Of a DNA stretch of 64,000 bases, positions 56,725 to 64,000 are shown one piece after another. The position numbers and the translations under genes are program-made. How positions within the stretch are numbered: position 1 is the stretch's first letter; each line of letters opens with the position of its first letter. Origin of the DNA: Argyresthia goedartella (lineage: Eukaryota > Arthropoda > Insecta > Lepidoptera > Argyresthiidae); NCBI GenBank assembly GCA_949825045.1, contig OX463820.1, positions 7,080,501 to 7,144,500 of the forward strand. The letters are read 5' to 3'. The notes below the pieces were generated by a model. It saw only the letters and a program-made list of their open reading frames with translations, was not told the DNA's origin and made no database searches.

Positions 56725-57508
56725 AAAGGACATTGTCCACTTTGTATGGGCGTTTCGGCTAAACGTGAACAGACATTTGAATCGAAACTAACTATTAGGT
56801 TTTGTAGTACAGGTTGGTAAATAAATAACAGTAATTATTTTGTGTCAATATGCCTGTATCGTGAGTTTTTCCTGTATGTCTACTGAGAGGTTATGTTCAA
56901 ATAAAATAACATTTCAATAACAATAACACATCAACAAATGCGGAATCGAGGTCCATTATAACTAGCCAAAGTAGAAAACAAACGTATTCACGAATTATCG
57001 AAACGGCAAACACAGAACGAAAGGTTTGTATTGTGTTCTGTGGCGTGAGTGACCTGACCGCCCCGGTGACAATTGTTTATTTTTATTTTTGTCTAGTATT
57101 GCCATGAATAAGTAGTTTACCCACAAATCGAGCTTTTTTTTTGTCAATTTGAACAACGATTAAATGCGACGAATCGCGCATGTATTGTATTAATGCATTT
57201 GCATTGATGTACTTTATTTATGTGAAAGAAATATTGGTACTAAAAGTGCTACTTTAGAGACCACAAAGTGATTTATGTGTAATTGGTGATTTATTAAGTT
57301 TTTTACACGGCAATACCGAAATTAAAATGTCGTCCGGTTGACCGATTAAAGACTGTGTTTCATATAAATTCCCTTTAAGTTTTAACTGTCGAATGTACAC
57401 AACTAGATAATCGAAAATATTTGTTATGGAATTATTTATAATCAGTGGTTATCTCGTATTACCTCGTACATTCTGTCCACGCTTAGCCGAAAATGGACAA
57501 TGTCCTTT
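56725..57508. mobile_element. Candidate non-autonomous element with inverted ends
   Basis: AAAGGACATTGTCCA at 56725-56739 recurs inverted at 57494-57508, and the similarity continues inward (TTTCGGCTAA, CGTG.ACAG) to 56772 and 57473 with a 13-nt insertion on the left. The outer 11 bp (GGACATTGTCC) are also self-complementary. No coding content and no obvious target duplication. Confidence 0.45.
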
Positions 57509-58651
57509 GATCACCATGACATAAGGTTTAAAATCGCGACCCGTCCCAACTACCCTCGGTTTTTGCATCGCCTTAAAATACCCATAAACCTAACAGTTTC
57601 AAGCGGGGCCTCAGAGGTGTTATCAATCGCTCTCTGGTTACTTGTAAGTTATCATTAAACGCCTACGTCACTAGAATTCTATTCTACGTGCGAATCACGA
57701 CTGGTCTGATCCCAGGCTTCATTCATTCATAATCCACTCAAAGTCGGTCGGCTGTTGCAATCTTGTGAATATGGACATTGCGAGGGATTAATGTTGTTGG
57801 AGGAGAAATTCTTGTTTACTTTTATTTTTGAGTTCGAGTCTCAAGCAGTTTTTCCTGTTTCTGCAATAAATTATATCATCCAGGTAGATTCACTAACTAA
57901 GTTGTACCTTATTCACTAACTATAAGGTAAATATAACATACAACGTCCAACCTCAATTTTTTCTAAGAGTCCCAACCTCTAGATAATTATAACAGTTAGA
58001 TTCCTAGTACATAATCCCAAATTGTCTGGTGTGAGCCCTCACGTTCTGACGCTTCTAGAATACAATTTAACTGTTTCTCAAATAAGAAATGGACCAGGCG
58101 CTCGCGCACGCGCACCGCCCAAGTGCAATTTGTAATGTTTTCAAACGCCTCCCTAGCGAGTGCTGCCTTGACCCAAAACCGTGCGCGCGAGTCGCTCCGT
58201 GATGCTTTTGCTGATTTATCACGAGGAGCCATGCCCCGAGGCAGGGCGACTCTTGCACGACTCAGGAATAAAGAGTGCCTAGTACTGTCCTAAGTTAGTG
58301 GGGGGGGGAAACCTTGTTGGAAATACAAGCGATGAAGTTGTTGTCTTTGTACATACACTTTTGTCGAATTTCAAAAACCATTTTTTTATGACTTTAAAGT
58401 GTTGGACTGCATGGGAAAAGAACCCTTACTGTAGTCTTCCACAACTGCCGATGATGGTACATACGTATGTTGATTTGTGTGTATTCGATTATTTTGTGTT
58501 ATACAGAATTTGATAAGGATTTATTTTATTTTTGGGTTTCACTGGTCAAAAATTATACATCTTGAATTAAGTGTTTTCACTGTTTTCTTATTTTAGTCTG
58601 AAACTCTTCTTATTCCATTCTATTGTCTTTTTTGGTTAATATTTCTGCTGA
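57509..58651. other. No recognisable gene
   Basis: A GC-rich patch at 58080-58260 is open on the minus strand (78 codons, 57996-58232, starting MAPRDKSAKASRSD) but has no recognisable domain. Confidence 0.35.
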
Positions 58652-58969
58652 TCAGACTAACTCGGAATGATCGTGACTCATAAGGAAGGGACCGTTAGTG
58701 TGACTGAGGGCACGCCCTTGACATCGCAATAGCTCATATGCCTCACGTTGAAAATGATCTACCCTAAACGTTTCACCTTCGACCAGTAAAAGGTCTTGAG
58801 AATATGATAAAGAAACTTGAGTAGGTAAATATGTAGCAGCATTTCTTGAAACTACTTTATCTACTGTAAGAACACATGATTTTTTTGAAAACGTTGATGA
58901 ATCAACTGTCTTTTCATGCAAAGTTTCCATCATGTCTTGCCTTGCCTTTTCTGCTATCCTTGTATAATC
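58652..58969 (-). CDS. Unassigned minus-strand open frame, possible transposon remnant
   Basis: Open for 105 codons from just after a stop at about 58970 to TGA near 58652, with internal Met codons at 58931-58933. It reads DYTRIAEKARQDMMETLHEK, then VLTVDKVVSRNAATYLPTQV and DLLLVEGETFRVDHF, ending MSHDHSELV. The composition is protein-like. A hairpin (58979-59029) abuts its 5' side. I do not recognise the family; a decayed transposase C-terminus is possible. Confidence 0.3.
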   Translation of the reverse strand, partial: DYTRIAEKARQDMMETLHEKTVDSSTFSKKSCVLTVDKVVSRNAATYLPTQVSLSYSQDLLLVEGETFRVDHFQREAYELLRCQGRALSHTNGPFLMSHDHSELV

Positions 58970-58978
58970 TCACACGAC

Positions 58979-59029
58979 ATGTCGTGGCCACATCATGAAA
59001 TCAGCATTTTTATGATCAGGCCACGACAT
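58979..59029. repeat. Imperfect 22-bp hairpin with 6-nt loop
   Basis: ATGTCGTGGCC (58979-58989) and GGCCACGACAT (59019-59029) pair perfectly, and the inner parts (ACATCATGAAA and TTTTTATGATCA) pair partly around TCAGCA. Confidence 0.75.
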
Positions 59030-61474
59030 ATACAGGTTGATTTCGGGATGGTCCCAACAAATATATTGTTGTATTATTTACTTTAACTTCAAATAATGGT
59101 CACTCTTCTTTTCAATTTACGAACTCTTTGAAAAAAAACCGTCTTTGTCATGAACAACTTCGTCTTGCTTGAGTCATAACGTTTCCAGGGGTTCCTTATG
59201 TTGTAGTGTAGCACTATGGTGAGATTTGGCGAAACTCATGGGTTGGGTTTTATATCGTTCTTCTGGAATTTAATTGTTATGAGGTGTTCAATGGGTAGCT
59301 GGTAATCACTTTTCTTAACAAAGTGCTTTTTTTGGGAAGTTTTTTTAAAACCCAATAATGAATTGGGTGATTTATATAGTAAAAAATATTAAAATGGTGG
59401 TGTAAAAACAGTCTATTGTGGTGGTGTGGTGGTAGTAGTGTGCTCCAAAATGTCGTGCAAAATCGATGAACGGAACATAAGAAAGACTACGCCATTTTTA
59501 CAACAAACAACTCAAAAATACTTGTTCCTTCTTAGCTATGTATACCTAATCGTTAATTTAAGTCAATCTTAATATGAAGTGCGACGACCCACAGACAAAC
59601 CATACTTACACTTGGTTTTGTGGGATGTATGCGTAGCCATAAGATTTTTTTACGCAATAAAGTTCTATTCTTTTTGCGTCATGCATGTCACATTCATTTT
59701 CGTTCATTTCGTTTGTTCTCGAGTTTCGTGATGTTTTTTGTTGCGTTTTGGAATAGAAAATCCGAATCAGGGCACCTCCACCACCTCACTCCCTAGACAG
59801 TCCTCCCTAGGCAGTCCTTCCTAGGCAGTCTTGAAGACTCCAGAGTGTTTTTTATGAGCCGGAGGCGCTGAGGGTCCAAGGGGACCGCTGCATTGCGGGA
59901 GCACCGCCGCCGCAGCCAAGCAGCAGCCGGAGTGAAATAATAATGCGATCCAAGTCACTTTCGTAGCGAACATTATGTTAACATAATCTCAAAATGTAAC
60001 AAACTTAAAGAAAATATATGTCTCAAAAGGTATATATTTTCTCACTTTAAAAACTATATGGTGAGGTGCCCCACTTCCCTTACTTCGGTTATTTTTGGAT
60101 CCCTAGCCAATTTTTTTCACGTTATAGTATTGCACAAGAACAGTCAATTAGTGAAATAAAAAACCTTTTTTCCCGCCCTAATTTGTCATAACACAAATAA
60201 AATTATGCCCACTTACTCGTTTGTTTACCGCGCGTTAAAATTTATCAACTAATGGTTCGGAGAATTTAAAAGCGTATTTTCAAAACAAACAGAACCGCGC
60301 GAGAATCGACAAACATTGTTGAAAACTTACGTTACGTGGATGTATGCGAACTCGTGGATCTATCGATCGTAATTAACATGTCCTCATTAGCATGCGCCGT
60401 GAGTCACGAGCTGCTACTGCGTCTGCGCACCCAAACTGGAACGCAATAAATAAACGCTTTTTACGTTTCCCAGACGCAGAATGTTTGCTTTTTTACTGCA
60501 CATTTATTATTAAATTATGTCGGTGCATTCTTTGACTAGGAGTTTATCTGTGGTCAGCATCCACAGTAGTAAACTAAACACCTATATTGAGTTTAACTGA
60601 ATGGTATTTTTTAAATATGGAAATATTTTTGTGTTTTCCTCAATAATTGGCTATACAATGACTGCCGCAAACACAATTGTTTTCCAACAAGACCCGGTTT
60701 ATTGCCCTGTCATAGTATTTTATCTGTGTTTGATGTATGATGCCTATGTATGTAAGTCATCAGTCGCACTCGAAGCCACGTAACCGTCTTACTACATATG
60801 CCTATACCTATACACATTGAACGTGAACCTCAAGACTTACAACTCTATTTACCGTTTCGGAACCACGCCTTGCCAAAAAAATACCGTTTTGTGATGGCAA
60901 TCGTAACTCATCTCATTATACCTCCGCCACCGAAATGTAGTGAATTCGATATAGAGAAACGGCGGTATTTTTCATTTGAGCACTTTCGTCGTGTGAAGTT
61001 AAATATCAATTTTATAACCGAAACAGCGGATTAGCTTCCGGATGTCGGCACCAATCGTGTCGAATCGACCGGTTCTATAGCATTATAGCCTGTATCATAC
61101 ATAATTTTATGACGCAATAACCCATTATAGCTTGTCGATCCGCAAAATAATCTTTTACTCTCACTTTTTATGATCACCGTCGACCGCAGCTTCTATAGGA
61201 CTTATGCTCTCAAAACTGAAGCAGACCATTGTCTCAGATGCGATATTGTTTAGTACAGTGACCTCTACTTATCGACGAAAGTCCGAGTTATTGCGTAAGT
61301 TAAAGTTAGCTGGTTTTATTGTTGTCCCGACAAAAAAGTCACGTCGTGCTCAAAACATCTTAAAAGTCGATCGCATCGGTATCGTTACGTAACACCGTGC
61401 CCCGTATCGGATCGGATCTAAATACTAGCAGATGGGCATACTTTTACCTGAGAAGCGCAATGGAGATTATAAAT
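59030..61474. other. No recognisable gene
   Basis: Contains three imperfect 15-bp units (CCTAGACAGTCCT type, about 59790-59832), a GC-rich patch (59845-59935) and a 16-bp perfect palindrome ATTATGTTAACATAAT (59972-59987). A 78-codon frame at 60798-61034 is unassigned. Confidence 0.35.
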
Positions 61475-61535
61475 AATCGGTCAAGTGCGGGTCATACTTG
61501 CACACGAAGGATTCCGTACCATCATACAAGAAAAG
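61475..61535 (+). repeat. Head fragment of the GGTCAAGTGCGAG...GGAACCCTAA repeat
   Basis: ATCGGTCAAGTGCGGGTCAT through GAAGGATTCCGTACC to ACAAGAAAA. It stops close to where the RTE fragment begins, so the rest was probably displaced or deleted. Confidence 0.65.
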
Positions 61536-61562
61536 TTAACCACTATTTTGTTTATGCAGGCT

Positions 61563-62160
61563 GGGTTGTGTCCTTCTTCTGTGCAAGGCCTCCCCTATCC
61601 CAGACCACTGCTCCCTATCCTGTGCCGCCCCAGCATATTCCGCCAAAAACCTGTCCAGGTCGACCCGCCATAGATGTCTCGGCCTGCCTCTACGCCGTTG
61701 CCCAACGGTGGGCACTCATTCGTTTGTAAGTCTGGCCCACTTGTGAGGGTGCATGATAGCGGTCTTTGCGCCAACGTCAGCAGTCCTGCTGATGGAGCGC
61801 AGCGTCGTGTTCCTAACATGGTCGGTCAGTCTAACACCGGTTATACTGCGCCCCATCGCTCTTTGGCAAACCTTGAGTTTGGACTTCTGTTTCTCCGTCA
61901 GTGACCAAGTTTGAGCACCGTAGGTTAGGATGGACAGGATTCACATGTCGACGAGTTCGCGCTTCAGTGACAATGAAAGGTTTCCCTTCATCAGCCTCTC
62001 CTTGGACCAGTAGCTCTTCCAGGAATTCGATACGCGTCTATCGATTTCCTTACCCTGCCTCTTTTCGAAGGCTACTATCTGGCCCAAGTAGATGTACTCG
62101 TCGACATAATGTATTTCCTGCCCATCATCCTCGACCCTATCATATCCCTCCGATTCATAA
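61563..62160 (-). pseudogene. RTE-type non-LTR reverse transcriptase remnant, minus strand
   Basis: Reading the minus strand from about 62110: YVDEYIYLGQIVAFEKRQGK, SWKSYWSKERLMKGNL, ILTYGAQTWSLTEKQKSKL, RAMGRSITGVRLTDHVRNTT and RRRGRPRHLWRVDLDRFLAE. These are the end of the palm/thumb and the C-terminal region of an RTE-like reverse transcriptase. In-frame stops (for example TGA after KRELVDM) make it non-functional, and both termini are missing. It is clearly distinct in sequence from the remnant at 48257. Confidence 0.85.
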
Positions 62161-62190
62161 TCAGTCCAACCGAGGACACTTGCCTACTAA

Positions 62191-62713
62191 TTGAATTTTA
62201 GATAAACGGTGGCGTCCTCTACAAAAGTGTTCCGAAGCTATCTTGCACTCAGTTTTATCTTTTCGTCAACAGATGGCACTAGAATCAATTATATTTGTAA
62301 AAGTATATATTTTATAGTTATGGGATCACAATTTGATTTGATTTTAATTTTAATTATAAAGTGTTATATTTATTTTAGAAAATGCTAATATTTAAATTTC
62401 AAAAATAATAATGGTTGTCTTAATTTTTTGCGTGAAGAACACTGATTCTTGGCTTCCGTTAAAGTATCAACATCGGCGTCGAACGACGTGTGCCATTCAC
62501 AAAATGTTGCTTGTTTTTTCACATTCGGTTTTTACTTTTTGTAGAAAATAATACTCTGTAGAAGCTACATACAATACAACTAAATTTAGATTACTCATCT
62601 TATATTTTTTGTGTAAACAAAGAATGACATTACTTATTTTATAAAGAAAGATAATAATTAGTAATTCAAGTTTGTTACATTCATGAACCTAAAAGCCAAA
62701 TCCTATACATGTG

Positions 62714-62715
<2 letters not shown>
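62191..62715. other. No recognisable gene
   Basis: Nothing supported. Confidence 0.4.

Positions 62716-62748
<33 letters not shown>
62716..62748. repeat. (TA)n microsatellite
   Basis: Uninterrupted TA dinucleotides, followed by AAATATATATTCG. Confidence 0.95.
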
Positions 62749-62752
<4 letters not shown>

Positions 62753-62957
62753 TATATTCGTACTTCTACCTATATGTATATTCACAGAGTTTAGTACCGG
62801 AACTGAAATGCAGTGTCGCTAGCATTCAAAAGTGGTTGCATTTTTTTCACGCAAGAGTGCCCTCTTTTTCTGTATGTACTATACCTTACTATTTGGTCCA
62901 ACCTCAAGGCTTGCCGTAACTAAGATGTTGTGGCATTAATTTCAGTTCTGCTGCAGT

Positions 62958-62985
62958 CGACGCGAACAAGACAATGTTCGCGTCG
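62958..62985. repeat. 11-bp GC-rich hairpin
   Basis: CGACGCGAACA (62958-62968) pairs exactly with TGTTCGCGTCG (62975-62985), loop AGACAA. Confidence 0.9.
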
Positions 62986-63029
62986 TATAAAAATAATAAA
63001 ACAAAGACCAAAAGCTAATAATATCATGT

Positions 63030-63100
63030 CCGAACGTGGATTCGAACTCAATACCCTATGATTGCGAAACCGATATCAAACCAATTGCGCCAGATGTTTG
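63030..63100 (-). repeat. Second tRNA-derived SINE head or tRNA relic
   Basis: On the minus strand an A box (TGGCGCAATTGG, 63081-63092) and a B box (GAGTTCGAATCC, 63038-63049) lie 31 nt apart, as in tRNA genes. The acceptor and T stems do not pair (CCACG faces a mutated partner), so it is not a functional tRNA. It is unrelated to the SINE at 20296 and 27364. Confidence 0.55.
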
Positions 63101-63159
63101 TTATATCGCTGGGGATGTTAAAACACGTCTCTTCACCCCCTTTAATTTTATAAATCTCG

Positions 63160-63326
63160 TGTAGTTCAGTATTTGTTGCTATGGCGGCAAAAGAACATTC
63201 TGTGAAAATTTCAACTCTCTATGTATATAACAACAGTTCATGAGATACAGTCCGCTGACGGACGGACGGACAGCGGAGGCTTAGTAACAGGGTCCCGTTT
63301 GACACCCTTAGGGTACGGAACCCTAA
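63160..63326 (+). repeat. Tail fragment of the GGTCAAGTGCGAG...GGAACCCTAA repeat
   Basis: TTGTTGCTATGGCGGCAAAA, TTCATGAGATACAGTCCGCT, GACGGACGGACGGACAG and GGGTACGGAACCCTAATC. Confidence 0.75.
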
Positions 63327-63481
63327 TCACAACGGGTCGTGCGTGGTTTGAGCACGTCGAGTAATTTACGAGGACAGCGTTCTGTGTTGTAAAAACTACG
63401 TCGAACAATATGTTTGTGACAGGAGGTTCGGTGCTCCAAAGTACGATTTGAAATATATTAACTGTGTCAGAATACTGAAAT

Positions 63482-64000
63482 AAAACCGGTCAAGTGCGAG
63501 TAGAACGTTGGACCCGCACACCAAGGGTTCCATACCACTGTGCACGGGTAAACGTTAAACGACAGTCTATTGCACGAGTATACCTTTATAATTTTAATAA
63601 TAAAATATTAAATAGTAAGACTATATTCAAGGCCATCGAAACATTGAAAAAGAGTTTTGTGTATTTATTATGTAAGTATTGAACTATGTACTCAGAAAAC
63701 GATACTCTTTGCTCATTGAAACCGGAAGTCGATAGAAATTTAGTAACTAATATACAAAAATAAAATAAAATATGATAAATAACTTAATTTTATTTATTAT
63801 AATTCGAATGAGCAATTATTAATCGTAAAATGACAAATAACTAAACACAAAACTTAATATCTGCATTTAAAGATCTTTTCAACCCAATTTTCACCAATAA
63901 ACAAATGAAACAAAATTAATAATTAATAAAATTAATAACCAATAATTTCTTGTATGGGTATTTCATTTTATTCTTAAAAACCGAAATGTTTCATTATTTG
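63482..64000 (+). repeat. Dispersed repeat, long form, running off the window
   Basis: Starts AAAACCGGTCAAGTGCGAGT and follows the interior of 54647-55333 (CTTTATAATTTTAATAATAA, CTCTTTGCTCATTGAAAC, ATAATTCGAATGA), without the two palindromes found there. The tail is beyond the window. Confidence 0.75.

Noticed and set aside
62683..62919. 78-codon frame with repeated Tyr-Ile
   Set aside because: It is the translation of a (TA)n microsatellite.
63030..63100. Possible tRNA gene on the minus strand
   Set aside because: Box spacing is right, but the T stem and acceptor stem do not pair.
1..64000. CRISPR array, operons, rRNA
   Set aside because: No regularly spaced repeats with unique spacers, no gene clusters and no rRNA sequence were seen.

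Overview
This window reads as non-coding, transposon-rich nuclear DNA of an insect, most likely a moth or butterfly (Lepidoptera). The inference rests on AT-rich sequence, a piggyBac-like transposon with TTAA-containing ends, a DD37D (maT-type) mariner, tRNA-derived SINEs, RTE-type and Jockey/CR1-type non-LTR fragments, and a dispersed repeat ending in ...GGGTACGGAACCCTAA that I associate with lepidopteran genomes. No complete host gene could be recognised. There is no rRNA, no functional tRNA and no CRISPR array.

Layout. 3297-8098 is a piggyBac-like element whose transposase is split over four in-frame exons and broken by one frameshift; its 3' part carries a rearranged copy of its own coding sequence and two sets of tandem repeats. 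12027-12742 is a long-inverted-repeat element. 17.2-20.6 kb holds degenerate dispersed repeats, two related hairpin-cored MITEs and a minus-strand SINE. 24015-26338 is a hAT-like non-autonomous element with degenerate 8-bp target duplications; a 5'-truncated non-LTR element and a second long-inverted-repeat element lie inside it. 27364-27614 is the second SINE copy, plus strand. 31021-32610 is a near-perfect 795-bp tandem duplication. 40182-40531 is another hairpin-cored MITE. 42725-44033 is a full-length mariner with 27-bp terminal repeats and TA target duplication, dead by a stop codon and by loss of the third catalytic Asp. 48257-48532 and 61563-62160 are RTE-type reverse transcriptase remnants. 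54.5-55.7 kb and 63.0-64.0 kb are mosaics of dispersed repeats.

Possible host signals are few and weak: an Inr plus DPE core promoter followed by a short first coding exon (36.5-37.0 kb), a signal-peptide-like first exon (56333-56459), and a splice-bounded minus-strand exon of unknown product (14030-14201). The window may be intergenic or lie within large introns.

The most distinctive structural theme is a set of perfect or near-perfect short palindromes with tiny spacers. In two cases the palindrome interrupts a dispersed repeat that has a non-palindromic relative elsewhere in this window, so snap-back template switching can be read directly from the sequence.
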